Assembly: GCA_947489705.1 (NCBI GenBank)
Contig: CANLEQ010000011.1
Location: 48,942 to 112,941 of the forward strand
Direction: 5' to 3'
DNA length: 64,000 bases
Source: an uncultured Paracoccaceae bacterium
GTDB lineage: Bacteria > Pseudomonadota > Alphaproteobacteria > Rhodobacterales > Rhodobacteraceae
The translations under genes and the position numbers were made by a program. The notes under the pieces are model-generated. The model was given only the letters and a program-made list of their open reading frames with translations. It had not been told where the DNA came from and did not search any database. This document shows, one piece after another, positions 32,438 to 41,186 of the stretch. Numbering within the stretch: the first letter of the stretch is position 1; the number at the start of each line of letters is the position of its first letter.

Positions 32438-34888
32438 ATGTCGATCCGCTTCAAGCTTCTCGCCGGCTGTCTGAGCCTGACACTGATGACGGTCGGCATC
32501 GGCCTCTATCTGCAGCGCTCGCAACATGAAATCGGGACGCTCGCCACGCGCATCTACGACGAGGCGCTGATGTCAATCAGTTACCTGCGCTCGGCTCAGA
32601 ACGGTTTGATGGAACTGGCGGTGGCGGGCGCGCGCGCCGATCGGGGCAACGACGGAACGCTCGCCGCCGAATCTAGGCGTGCTTTGCATGAACAAACGCA
32701 GGTGGCGATCCCGATTATCTTGGGTGATCTCGAAGTGGCGCGCGAACGTACCATGTCCCCCATGGCCATGAGCACCCTGAACTCGCTGCACGCGCGAATC
32801 AAGGAACTCGGCTCCATAGAGAGCGCACTCGCGATGCCTGAATTGGAGGACGAGCTGGCGGGGCTCCAAGAAGAATTCGACGTTGCTGTGGAGGTTTTCG
32901 CGGGCGATGGCTACGTCTTCCGTCGCGACGTCAGCACCTTGATCGGGAGTTCCATGCGGCACGCATGGATTGCGATCTCTTTCTCCGCACTCGCCGCGGT
33001 GATGATCAGCTTTCTACTCAGCCGCTTGATCGTCCCGGCGGTTCACGAGGCGGTCCGCATCGCCACCTCGATCTCGGAAGGACATCTCGACAACAAGATC
33101 TCCTCGAGCGGAAGCGGTGAAACCGGCGCCCTGCTTCGTGCCTTGTCGCTCATGCAGACCCGCATTGCTGGCGACCTGTCGCGGATCCGCGCGCTCATGG
33201 ATCAACAGGCTTCGAGCCACACCCACGAGATCATTGAGAAGAACGCCGAGCTTTCCCGCGCCCATGCCGTTCTGTCCGACAAGGTGGAACAACTCCAAAG
33301 ACTTTCGCTTGTCGCCAGGACGGCGAATGACAGCATATTCATCGCCGATGCGGACGGGCGTATCGAATACGTGAATGAAAGCTTCACGCGGTTGACGGGA
33401 CTGCGATTGGACAATTTGAAGGATTATACTGCCGCCTTCCTCCTTTCGGGACTGGAGGATGATCGTGAAAAGCGCAAACGAATTTCCAGGGCGATAAATG
33501 CGAAGGAATCGGTTCGAACCGAGTTCCTGGTGCCGGATTCCCAAGGCAAGCCGCTATGGCTTGATACGGCAATCGTCCCGCTCGTGGATTCGAGCGGCCG
33601 GTTGACCGGCCACGTCAATGTCTCGCGCGATATCACGGAGGCCAAGTCAAGGGAGGCGGAACTCGCCAAGGCTAAGATCGCAGCTGAGGAGGGTATGCGC
33701 GCGAAGAGCCTCTTCCTGGCGACGGTCAGCCACGAGCTGCGTACCCCCCTGCATGCCGTGATCGGCACCCTCGACCTGCTGCGAGATACCGCGCTCGATG
33801 ATACGCAGCGCACCTACATCGATACCATTGCGGAATCGAGCGACGGCCTACTTTTGCTGGTCAACATGCTGCTCGACCTCACCCGCCTGGAGGAAGGCAA
33901 GGTCGATCTGGACATTGGGGCGTTCGATCTGGTGCGCGCGACACGTTCCGTGGTCGAGTTGCTGCGCCCTCTTGCAGAGGACAAGGAGATTACCATCGCC
34001 TTGCACGTCGATCCGCCGCCTCCCCAGCACGTGTCCGGCGATGTTGGGCGTTTCCGTCAGGTGGTCACCAACATTGTCGGTAATGCCGTCAAGTTCACCG
34101 AGGAAGGCTCGGTTTCGGTGCGTCTGTCCTGGATCAACGGTGGGTGCAGGATCCTCGTGGAAGATACCGGTCTCGGAATCGCGGCCGATCGGCTCGCGGC
34201 CGTCTTTGAGCCGTTTACCCAGGAGGACGCCGAGATCACGCGGCGTTTCGGTGGCACCGGTCTGGGTCTATCCATCAGTCGAATGCTGGCACGGCGAATG
34301 GACGGAGATATCACCGTCCGATCCATACAGGGCGAAGGCTCGACCTTTACATTCGAAGTGCCGCTTCCGCTTTTGGGAGAACACCAGCCGGCGCAGCCCG
34401 CCAAAGAGACGGAGACGGAGCAGGCACTCGACTTGGCAGGGTTCACTATACTGGTGGTGGACGACAACCGGACAAACCGATTTCTCGTGGAACGCTTTCT
34501 CCACCGTTCGAACGCCCGGATCCACCAAGCCGTGGACGGGATCGAAGCGCTTTCCGGTTTCGACGAACACCGCCCCGACGCGATCCTGATGGATATCTCC
34601 ATGCCGAGGATGAATGGAATAGATGCAACCCGCGAGATTCGTGCCCGCGAAACCGCGGGAATGCATTGCGCGATCATTGGGCTTTCTGCGAACGCCTTCG
34701 AAGAAGATCAATCCAAGTGCTTTGAGGCGGGGATGGACGGGTTCCTCGCAAAGCCCGTCGGTCGGGTCGCGCTGCTCCGAGCCCTATCAGACGTGCTCGC
34801 CGCGACCTCGCATCGAAACACCGATGAGGCAGTCCAGGCACGGCCTCACAGAGACGGTGCCGACCTGGCGATCTGTTCAAATTCGTAG
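32438..34888 (+). CDS. Membrane hybrid sensor histidine kinase (HAMP-PAS-HisKA-ATPase-REC)
   Basis: The 816-residue kinase starts with a membrane helix (about 7-24). A periplasmic helical sensor of about 145 residues follows, then a second membrane helix (about 175-198), HAMP (about 200-255), PAS (about 288-410, with FTRLTGL), and HisKA with ATVSHELRTPLHAVIG. The HATPase has DTGLGI and GTGLGLSI, and a C-terminal receiver has VVDDNRTNRFLVERF and the phospho-acceptor Asp in ILMDISMPRMNG. It begins 50 bases after the cupredoxin gene in the same direction, so it may sense the redox or peroxide state handled by the two periplasmic proteins. No DNA-binding partner regulator is adjacent. Confidence 0.88.
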   Translation: MSIRFKLLAGCLSLTLMTVGIGLYLQRSQHEIGTLATRIYDEALMSISYLRSAQNGLMELAVAGARADRGNDGTLAAESRRALHEQTQVAIPIILGDLEVARERTMSPMAMSTLNSLHARIKELGSIESALAMPELEDELAGLQEEFDVAVEVFAGDGYVFRRDVSTLIGSSMRHAWIAISFSALAAVMISFLLSRLIVPAVHEAVRIATSISEGHLDNKISSSGSGETGALLRALSLMQTRIAGDLSRIRALMDQQASSHTHEIIEKNAELSRAHAVLSDKVEQLQRLSLVARTANDSIFIADADGRIEYVNESFTRLTGLRLDNLKDYTAAFLLSGLEDDREKRKRISRAINAKESVRTEFLVPDSQGKPLWLDTAIVPLVDSSGRLTGHVNVSRDITEAKSREAELAKAKIAAEEGMRAKSLFLATVSHELRTPLHAVIGTLDLLRDTALDDTQRTYIDTIAESSDGLLLLVNMLLDLTRLEEGKVDLDIGAFDLVRATRSVVELLRPLAEDKEITIALHVDPPPPQHVSGDVGRFRQVVTNIVGNAVKFTEEGSVSVRLSWINGGCRILVEDTGLGIAADRLAAVFEPFTQEDAEITRRFGGTGLGLSISRMLARRMDGDITVRSIQGEGSTFTFEVPLPLLGEHQPAQPAKETETEQALDLAGFTILVVDDNRTNRFLVERFLHRSNARIHQAVDGIEALSGFDEHRPDAILMDISMPRMNGIDATREIRARETAGMHCAIIGLSANAFEEDQSKCFEAGMDGFLAKPVGRVALLRALSDVLAATSHRNTDEAVQARPHRDGADLAICSNS

Positions 34889-35251
34889 CTGACCTGCAGC
34901 CCTCTGAACAAGGTTCGGATTGCCGGCAGAATTGCCTGTTGCCCATAGCCGGGCGGGGCAACGACCTCATTCATCAAAGCCCCAATCGGTCTGCGTGTCA
35001 GGGGCCGGCGGCGCTCTGTGACACATGAGCGCGGCGCCTCCTGCCGGGCGGCTGTACGCTAGATCGAGCAGTGTAGCATGAAAGGTAAGACCGCAGATGT
35101 GCATATCGCCCTATCAAACATCGAAGAGACCATCGCCGACTGCGCCCCGAATGAGTTCGGTATGGCACCGTATCAGGAGAGTTCAGCAGAGCAACGCGTT
35201 GGGGGCATGCGTCGGCGCGACTGGTTCAAATGCAACCGGGAGGGGTTCCAC

Positions 35252-35542
35252 ATGAACGAGAACAAACGTGGGAAAAACTTTCGGGCCGAAAAAAATATAC
35301 TGCAGCAGGTTCATGGTACGGCCGAACCTAGCACCGGATGGCGAAGATCGTTCCCGCCTGCAACCGTCGATGGTCAGACATGGATGCTCGATGTCCTGGC
35401 CGATCTTGCCGAGTTTGCCGAATGGTCCAATATGCCTCTTGTTTCGAGGGACCTGACAGATACCCGACATAGAATAGCGTCGCGCCTTCAAACAAGTTCA
35501 CTAAAGAAGAAGGCATCGCTCTATGAACCGCCAGAAGGCTAA
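35252..35542 (+). CDS. Small hypothetical protein
   Basis: I do not recognise it. The 96-residue frame starts after a strong GGAGGGG ribosome site (35239-35245) and encodes a basic N-terminus (MNENKRGKNFRAEKNILQQV), a central GQTWMLDVLADLAEFAEWSN helix-like part, and a basic end (SSLKKKASLYEPPEG). The frame is open upstream to 35078, but that part lacks a ribosome site. The composition is plausible for a soluble regulatory or adaptor protein. A strong terminator lies 155 bases downstream on the same strand. Confidence 0.45.
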   Translation: MNENKRGKNFRAEKNILQQVHGTAEPSTGWRRSFPPATVDGQTWMLDVLADLAEFAEWSNMPLVSRDLTDTRHRIASRLQTSSLKKKASLYEPPEG

Positions 35543-36081
35543 CGAGCAGCTTGGATCGCGAACCAACCTCTCCCACCAGACTTTCAGGCAGAGAAAACTG
35601 TTGAGCCAGCCGATCACCGACGTCTAGCGAAGACCAACGGCGTCCGCACTAGCGCCGTACAGACAGCTCATGGCAGATGTCCGGTTCCAACTATACCGCC
35701 GCGAAACCCAACCTTTTCGCGGCGTTTTTTCGCCGCTCCGTAACCTGCTTGTCAGATTTCAAAAATAAGTTCAGCAGCGTATCAGTGAACGTCCCGGTAT
35801 CGCCGCGGTCCTTGGCCGTTCACTTTGGACACGGTACAGGGTGCCAATCAGGACCTGCAGAGACCTGACCGTTTTTCCTAGGCGCTCCGTCAGCGAACTG
35901 TAAGGTCGCGCGTCCATCGCCCGTCCGGGACACCGGGAGCGGGGACGGACGGCGCCATAATGGATACGACGATGTGGATCGGGGTCGGGTTCCTCGGGCA
36001 GCTCCTTTTCACGTCCCGCTTCCTCGTGCAGTGGATCGTCAGCGAACTGGCCTGCCCCCATCGGGTGGTCCGGTTTCAGTC
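35543..36081. other. Intergenic region with terminator and IS3 end
   Basis: It contains the 35697-35730 terminator. No gene or RNA gene is supported. The last bases (36055-36081, GGTGGTCCGGTTTCAGTC) look like the outer end of the IS3 fragment that follows. Confidence 0.4.
35697..35730 (+). terminator. Rho-independent terminator
   Basis: CGCCGCGAAA (35697-35706) pairs perfectly with TTTCGCGGCG (35715-35724) around an eight-base loop, followed by TTTTTT. It is the strongest terminator shape in the window. It would end transcription from the small gene at 35252 or from an unrecognised short transcript. Confidence 0.8.
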
Positions 36082-36285
36082 TTAGTGTATGACGGGTCTG
36101 GGCGCTACGGCAGGCGTGGCCGGCGAAGCGGCTCCGGATGGCGAAGCCGGCCACGAGATGACCTCCGGAGCTGGGGGCCGATACCCCAGGGATGAGTGCG
36201 GGCGCCTGGTATTGTAGTGGCGGCGCCAGCTCTCGATCACGATCCGCGCCTCGGCGAGGCTGTAGAAGATTTCGCCGTCGAGCTG
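36082..36285 (-). pseudogene. IS3-family orfB C-terminal fragment
   Basis: Minus-strand translation gives DGEIFYSLAEARIVIESWRR, then HYNTRRPHSSLGYRPPAPEV and a stop at 36082-36084. This is the end of an IS3-family transposase, including the last catalytic region and the HYNTRRPHSSLGY signature. Its upstream part is replaced by the IS1595 element. The orfB piece on the other side (37841-38060) belongs to a different IS3 subgroup. Confidence 0.65.
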
Positions 36286-36376
36286 CTCCGGTCTTAGGTA
36301 GCAGATGCATCAAAAGGCTTGCCGCAGAAGCTGCGGCAGAACATATGGAGAACACAAGCTATGTGGTTAGGCGATC

Positions 36377-37338
36377 ATGGCTCAGCACTTCCTACTCACC
36401 GCGGCTGCACGAACTCTTTCGCTGAAAGCGATTTACTCCGAGGGCTAGGGGGCGGCATATAGACGGTTCTGCCGTCTGCGGTGGCCGGAGACTGACGGCG
36501 CGCCCGTGTGTCCTGTCTGCGGATGCCTGGACGTCTACGACCTCACGACACGCCGCCGGTTCAAGTGCGCGGCATGTCATCGCAAGTTCAGCGTGACCTC
36601 TGGCACCATCTTCGCCTCGCGCAAACTGGCGTTCGTTGACCTGCTCGGCGCGATCTGCCTTTTCGTGAATGCATCGAAAGGCCTATCTGCCGTGCAGCTC
36701 TCGCGGGATCTCGACGTACAGCACAAGACGGCGTTCGTTCTCATGCACAAGCTACGCGAAGCCATGACAGCGGAGACGCGGGAGGCGCTCCTCCAGGGCG
36801 CGGTCGAAGTCGATGGAGCCGCGTTCGGAGGACATGTCCGGCCGGCCAACTTGCGCGAGCAACGGGTCGATCGCCGACGGCTGGGCAATCGCAGCGGCAA
36901 GCACCGCGTGGTGGTCGTCTTGCGCCAGTGCGGCGGTCGAACTCTGACGCGGACGTTCCTGCGCGAAGCCTAGGGCGTAGACTCGCTCGTGAGAGGATCG
37001 CGCCGGGCAGTGTCGTCTCCGTAGATGAGACTGCGCATTGGGACCTGCTCGATCCCGACTTCGACATGCAGCGGATCAACCATTCCGAAGCATACAGCTG
37101 CGCCGGCGCTCATACCAATCTCGCCGAGAGCTATTTCTCGCGTCTGCGTCGCATGATCGGTGGGCAGCATCTCCGCGTGGAGGGGCGCTATCTCGACGCC
37201 TATGCCGCCCACGCCGCCTGGCTCGAGGACCACCGGTTCAAGCGCAACGGAGTTCTGGCTAACCGCTTGATCGGAGGGGCGCTCGCCGCGCCGGTCAGTC
37301 GGGTCTGGAAGGGCTACTGGCAACGACGCGCAGCGTGA
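36377..37338 (+). pseudogene. ISXO2-like (IS1595) transposase, disrupted
   Basis: Reading through the frames gives MAQHFLLTAAARTLSL, an in-frame TAG near 36450, a zinc-ribbon region (CPVCGCLDVYDL and CAACHRKFS), the ISXO2 core (VEVDGAAFGGHVR), a second TAG at 36971-36973 and a frameshift. The core then resumes (VVSVDETAHWDLLD, then HTNLAESYFSRLRRMI with the catalytic Glu in AES). At least two stops and one shift make it inactive, although the order and length match an intact ISXO2-like protein. Confidence 0.75.
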
Positions 37339-37762
37339 CTGCGTCGCCAGCGGCCCAGACACACATGCCTTGCCGCTTCTCCACCATGCGGACGAGCTTG
37401 CGGCGCTTGGCATGACGCAAGGCTTGGACGACCTTGAACACCACGGAGTTCCGCAGTGCCGTGTCCGTGACTTCGAGGTCGCGCTCGATCATCACCCGTT
37501 CGGCCAGTTCCCGGGTCGTCATTTCCGCGCCATCGCGGAGGTGCTGCACGCAGATCTCGGCGATCTCGTCCTTCTTGAAGAACCCGTGGCTCAAGATGTA
37601 GCGCGCTCGCTGGCGCTCCGGCACCGCAAACAGCTCAATGGTCGCGTTCACGTGGGCAAGGTCATGCTTGGCGTGCACGATCTGGGCCTCGTAGGCCTTG
37701 ATTGGCCCGAGGATTTCGGCGCGCTTCTGCTTCAATGTCTGGACTATCAGGGGATCGTTCAT
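37295..37762 (-). CDS. Passenger protein of the IS1595 element
   Basis: The 155-residue protein is unrecognised beyond its position. It has a helical, coiled-coil-like N-terminus (LIVQTLKQKRAEILGPIKAY and EAQIVHAKHDLAHVNATIEL), then RYILSHGFFKKDEIAEICVQ and TTRELAERVMIERDLEV, which looks like a winged-helix region, and a C-terminal RHAKRRKLVRMVEK. It may bind DNA. It lies inside the element, opposite in direction to the transposase, and overlaps its last 44 bases antisense. Genes of this kind are known as cargo in IS1595 relatives. The frame is intact while the transposase is decayed. The ATG at 37762 is preferred over 37798. Confidence 0.6.
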   Translation of the reverse strand: MNDPLIVQTLKQKRAEILGPIKAYEAQIVHAKHDLAHVNATIELFAVPERQRARYILSHGFFKKDEIAEICVQHLRDGAEMTTRELAERVMIERDLEVTDTALRNSVVFKVVQALRHAKRRKLVRMVEKRQGMCVWAAGDAVTLRVVASSPSRPD

Positions 37763-37840
37763 ACCCTGATTGCACCTCACGCCGGCATTCCCGTCCATCC
37801 GGCAACTTGGTGCATCTGCTACCTAAGACCGGAGGCATTC

Positions 37841-38060
37841 TTAGCGCAGCCGGCTGTTGAACGCCTCGGTGAAGGCGTTAACCGTGGGTTTTCCGGGGCG
37901 GGAGAAGTCGAGCTCGACATTGTTCAGATAGGCCCATTGATCGAGTAGCCGGCCGGCGAACTCCGGACCATTGTCGACCCGAATGCTCTTGGGCTTTCCC
38001 CGGAGCCGGGCGATCCGGTCAAGCTCCTCGACGACCTGATATGCCCGGAAGTTAAAGGAG
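37841..38060 (-). pseudogene. IS3-family orfB internal fragment
   Basis: Minus-strand translation gives AYQVVEELDRIARLRGKPKS, IRVDNGPEFAGRLLDQWAYL and NAFTEAFNSRLR, then a stop. It includes the second catalytic Asp (VDNGPEF) and the Glu region of an IS3 (IS407-type) transposase. Both ends are truncated, one of them by the IS1595 element. Confidence 0.7.
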
Positions 38061-38133
38061 AGCCGGCGCTGGGTCGCGGCGGGAATGTGCCTCGGGCCGG
38101 AACATATCCGACCGGGTAGCATTTTAGATCTCG

Positions 38134-38158
38134 GGAACCCGGTCCCGGGACCCGTTCC
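38134..38158. promoter_or_regulatory. Dyad-symmetric element upstream of the alcohol dehydrogenase gene
   Basis: The perfect 12-base palindrome GGTCCCGGGACC (38141-38152) is flanked by GGAAC and GTTCC, making a nearly symmetric 25-base element that ends 26 bases before the ATG at 38185. It could be an operator. The GGAAC and CGTT within it are only 14 bases apart, too close for a standard EcfG promoter. Confidence 0.4.
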
Positions 38159-38184
38159 GACCCGAAATTTATGCAGGAGCCGCC

Positions 38185-39354
38185 ATGCGCGCCGTCACCT
38201 ATCACGGAACCGGAGATTTCCGCGTCGACACCCACGACGACCCCGTCATCGGACATGGCCGGGACGCGATCATCCGCGTGACCAGTACCGCCATCTGCGG
38301 GTCCGACCTGCACATGTTCAACGGCTTCATGCCCGAGATGAAGACCGGCGACATTTTGGGCCACGAGTTCATGGGCGTGGTCGAGGATGTCGGCCCGGAG
38401 GTCGGAAACCTCAAGAAGGGCGATCGTATCATCGTTCCGTTCACCATCAATTGCGGCCACTGCCACTGGTGCAGTAAGAAGGAGTTCTCCCTTTGCGATG
38501 AGACCAACCGCGAGCGGGAGAAGCTGGCGCTGGTGACCGGGCAGGCGGGCGCTGGGCTGTTCGGCTTCTCCCACCTCTACGGCGGATATGACGGCGGGCA
38601 GGCGGAATATGTCCGCATTCCCTATGCCGACGCGACACACATGAAGGTTCCCGACGGCCTGTCCGACGAACAGGTGCTGTTCCTGACCGACATCTTTCCC
38701 ACAGGCTGGCAGGCTGCCGTCAACGCCGAGGTCGGCCCCGGCGACACGGTGGCGATCTGGGGCGCGGGCCCGGTCGGCCTGTTCACCCTGAAATCCTGCC
38801 AGCTGCTCGGAGCGGAGCGGGTCTTCGTCATCGAGGACGTGCCGGAGCGCTGCGCGCTGGCCCGAGCACACGGGGCGGAGGTGATCGACCCCTCCGAGGT
38901 GAAGCCCTACGATGCGCTGATGGAGGCCACAGGCGGGCGTCTGCCGGAAAAGGTCATCGACGCGGTGGGGCTGGAGGCGCACGGTTCCGGGATCATCGAT
39001 ACCGTCTACGACAAGGTCAAGACCGCCACCTTTCAGGAGACCGGGCGGCCGCATGTGCTGCGCGAGGCGATCATGTGCGCGCAGAAGGGGGGCATCGTGT
39101 CGATTCCCGGCGTCTATGCCGCGATCGTAGACAAGTTCCCGATCGGGGCGGCCTTCGCCAAGGCGCTCACGTTTCGGATGGGCCAGACCCATGTGCTGCA
39201 GCATACGCCGACGCTGCTTGAGCATATTCAGGAGGGTCGCATCGACCCGACCTTTCTGATCACCCATCGCGGCAAGCTCGAAGAGGCACCGGCAATGTAC
39301 GAGACCTTCCGCGACAAGAAGGACGACTGCATCAAGGTGGTGCTGACGCCCTAA
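38185..39354 (+). CDS. Zinc-dependent alcohol dehydrogenase (formaldehyde-dehydrogenase-like)
   Basis: The 389-residue MDR-family enzyme has catalytic zinc ligands C38 (STAICGSDLH) and H60-E61 (GHEF), and four structural-zinc cysteines C90, C93, C96 and C104 (NCGHCHWCSKKEFSLC). The Rossmann fold has the nucleotide motif GAGPVGLF (about 192-199). Length, the long insert after the structural zinc and GGYDGGQAEYVRIPYAD resemble glutathione-independent formaldehyde dehydrogenase-like enzymes, which oxidise aldehydes or alcohols with NAD. The start follows CAGGAG. It stands alone between decayed IS sequences, with no obvious partner. The exact substrate cannot be read from sequence. Confidence 0.85.
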   Translation: MRAVTYHGTGDFRVDTHDDPVIGHGRDAIIRVTSTAICGSDLHMFNGFMPEMKTGDILGHEFMGVVEDVGPEVGNLKKGDRIIVPFTINCGHCHWCSKKEFSLCDETNREREKLALVTGQAGAGLFGFSHLYGGYDGGQAEYVRIPYADATHMKVPDGLSDEQVLFLTDIFPTGWQAAVNAEVGPGDTVAIWGAGPVGLFTLKSCQLLGAERVFVIEDVPERCALARAHGAEVIDPSEVKPYDALMEATGGRLPEKVIDAVGLEAHGSGIIDTVYDKVKTATFQETGRPHVLREAIMCAQKGGIVSIPGVYAAIVDKFPIGAAFAKALTFRMGQTHVLQHTPTLLEHIQEGRIDPTFLITHRGKLEEAPAMYETFRDKKDDCIKVVLTP

Positions 39355-39394
39355 AACGACGGCGGCGCGGGCGCGGGGCGCGCGCCGCTTAGTC

Positions 39395-39600
39395 CCGTGC
39401 GAGGATCTCTTCCACGACTACGAGGCCAATGCCTGCCGCTTCGCCCGTCCATTCGAAGGACTGAGAGATATGCTCGGCTGCCTCTGGGACACGGGGCGCC
39501 AGACCGGCATCGTCAGCAACGGACAGACGCATATCCAGCTCCGTAGCCTTCTCGCCCTGAACCTCGACCAGCTCGTCGAGACCTATCTCATCTCCGAGCC
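39395..39600 (+). pseudogene. HAD-family hydrolase fragment
   Basis: The frame gives PFEGLRDMLGCLWDTGRQTG and IVSNGQTHIQLRSLLALNLD, matching the cap/motif II region (VSNG) of HAD phosphatases. It breaks off at ETYLISE, before the motif III/IV region. The N-terminal DxD motif is absent. It is therefore only a remnant. Confidence 0.55.
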
Positions 39601-39677
39601 CACCTTGCCGGATGCTGCGGCGCGAACGCATGACAGCTTCGGAGAACTTCGCTCAGTGAATTTCGCGATCATGACGT

Positions 39678-40368
39678 CTAGTCTCTCAACTGAAACGTGT
39701 CTCGAAACTGTGCCATGCCGCTATTGGAGAAGCGGACGACGCGTGTGTCGGCTTCACGTTTGGCCCAGCCGCGGGCATAGAGCTGTTCAAGCACGGCCGC
39801 GCCAAGACCGCCGCCCAGATGGAAGCGCCATTCGGACCAGTCGAGGCAGGCGCGACAGACGGGGCGACGCATGCGGCGCAGGACGAGCAGGTTGACGCCG
39901 AACCGCTCGAAGCGCAGGGCTCCGTCATTGGTCAGGATCAAATCCTCTTCGGCGACCGCGACTTTGGTCCATCAGCGCCCGCAAGAGCGCGATGGCATGT
40001 CCGCCCGCGAGGTCAAACCCGTGCGTCGCGCAGAGCGGGTTCCTTCGGGCCGGTCCGTGTGCGCGTCTGCCCGGAGACGGCGGCCGCGCCCATCATCGCC
40101 TTCAGCATCCAGCCAACTTCGTCCCCGGCGAGAGCCACGTAGCGATCGCGACCCTGCTTGCGCCGCACCAGAAGCCCCGCCTCCTCCATCTTTGTGAAAT
40201 AGCCCGAGGCAATCTGCGCCGCCCCACCTCCCGTGTCAGTTCACCGGCCGTCAGCGCGCGCCCGTCCATCATGAGCGCCGTTAGTATGGCAGTGCGGGCG
40301 GGATCGCTGACAAGAGCGGCGATGGGGGCTATTCGATCATGGCACGCAAATCGCTGTTCAAGCACCAC
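39678..40368 (-). pseudogene. ArsR-type HTH regulator, frameshifted
   Basis: On the minus strand three frames in succession give an ArsR-like protein: IAPIAALVSDPARTAILTAL with LTAGELTREV (helix-turn-helix), then after a shift QIASGYFTKMEEAGLLVRRK, then after another shift AIALLRALMDQS, and finally a C-terminal RRPVCRACLDWSEWRFHLGG metal-binding-like cysteine region. Two frameshifts near 40210 and 40020 break the gene. The length fits the roughly 230-residue ArsR-domain proteins with a C-terminal CxxC-like motif. Confidence 0.65.
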
Positions 40369-40376
40369 CGTTTTCC

Positions 40377-40530
40377 GTGAACGTCAACCTTTGTGCGGTA
40401 AGCTGGTACCTGCGCTATCCCTTGTCCTATCGAGATGTCATTGATCTCCTGCCAGAGCGCGATCTTAGCGTAAATCAGTCAATAGTTTATCGCTGGGTCC
40501 AAAAGATTGGGCCGGAACTCACAAAGCGAA
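40377..40530 (+). pseudogene. IS6-family transposase N-terminal fragment
   Basis: The frame reads VSWYLRYPLSYRDVIDLLPE and LSVNQSIVYRWVQKIGPELT, the helix-turn-helix start of IS6/IS26-type transposases. It ends where a LOV-kinase fragment begins on the opposite strand, so the DDE core is absent. Confidence 0.65.
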
Positions 40531-41003
40531 TCGTCGTAGATCGGTCCGACATACAGCGAATTCCAGAACGTCGAGCCGTCGCGACGGTATTTCAGCAGTT
40601 CCACCACACGAACCTCGCGCGCGCCAACGGCGTTGCAGATCTCTTCCACCGCGGTCGGGTCGGTCTTCGGACCCTATAAGAAGCGACAATTTTGCCCAAC
40701 GATCTCTTCCAGCGGAAAGCCCGTCAGCTCGGTGAAAGCATGATTGGCGTAGACAATCGGGCTGTCAGGCCTGTGCGGGTCGGCAATCGTGACCGCCATG
40801 CGAGTTTGCTCGAGAGCCTGCCGGAAGAGCGTTGCTGTCTCGACGTCCAGGTCGGAAACATTCTCGATGGGAGTGCCGTCATGCGCCTCGGGGTCCAGTT
40901 CCAGATCTTCCTTCGGCGTTTCGCGCTTCGAGCCATCGTTCGAGGCGTTCACGCCAAGCCTCGGCGCTCGGGTGGTGCCAATCGGTCCGCTCCTCAGTGG
41001 CAT
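40531..41003 (-). pseudogene. LOV-domain sensor (kinase) gene with nonsense codon, truncated
   Basis: From an ATG at 41003 with AGGAGG upstream, the frame encodes a short N-terminus and a LOV/PAS domain: ANHAFTELTGFPLEEIVGQN, then CRFL with the photoactive cysteine of GxNCRFLQ. The next codon, expected to be Gln (CAG), is TAG at 40674-40676. Beyond it the frame continues as GPKTDPTAVEEICNAVGARE and YRRDGSTFWNSLYVGPIYDD, typical LOV sequence, until it is cut by the IS6 fragment near 40530. The kinase part is lost. The gene was therefore a blue-light sensor before decay. Confidence 0.78.
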
Positions 41004-41186
41004 ACACTGACCTCCTGGCATCTGGTCTTGTGGGCCCCCCTGTCTATACAGAGAAATGAAGGCTCCGAAAGCCCGTCGTGCCATGCGCATCAATCGGCGT
41101 TTGACCTGGAGCGCGGCTTTTCATGCGTTCACATCGCATGCGCGTCTCTGCGAACCGCTCATTGCAACGTTCTGAAGGAGTGCAGG

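Larger units (their letters stand above)
36286..37834 (+). mobile_element. IS1595-family element, degenerate, with passenger gene
   Basis: The ends carry a long inverted repeat: CTCCGGTCTTAGGTAGCAG at 36286-36304 and its reverse complement at 37816-37834, continuing inward with ATGCA. Between them lie a decayed ISXO2-like transposase and an oppositely oriented passenger gene. No direct target repeat is visible at the edges, and the flanking IS3 pieces do not join into one gene. Confidence 0.72.

Noticed and set aside
35641..35700. tRNA-like 3' end (GTCCGGTTCCAAC before a strong terminator)
   Set aside because: The bases around the GGTTCCAA loop do not form a T-arm stem and no acceptor or anticodon arm can be drawn upstream, so no tRNA or tmRNA is claimed.
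36082..38060. Flanking IS3 orfB pieces as one gene interrupted by IS1595
   Set aside because: The two pieces belong to different IS3 subgroups, the right piece ends in its own stop and no target duplication joins them.
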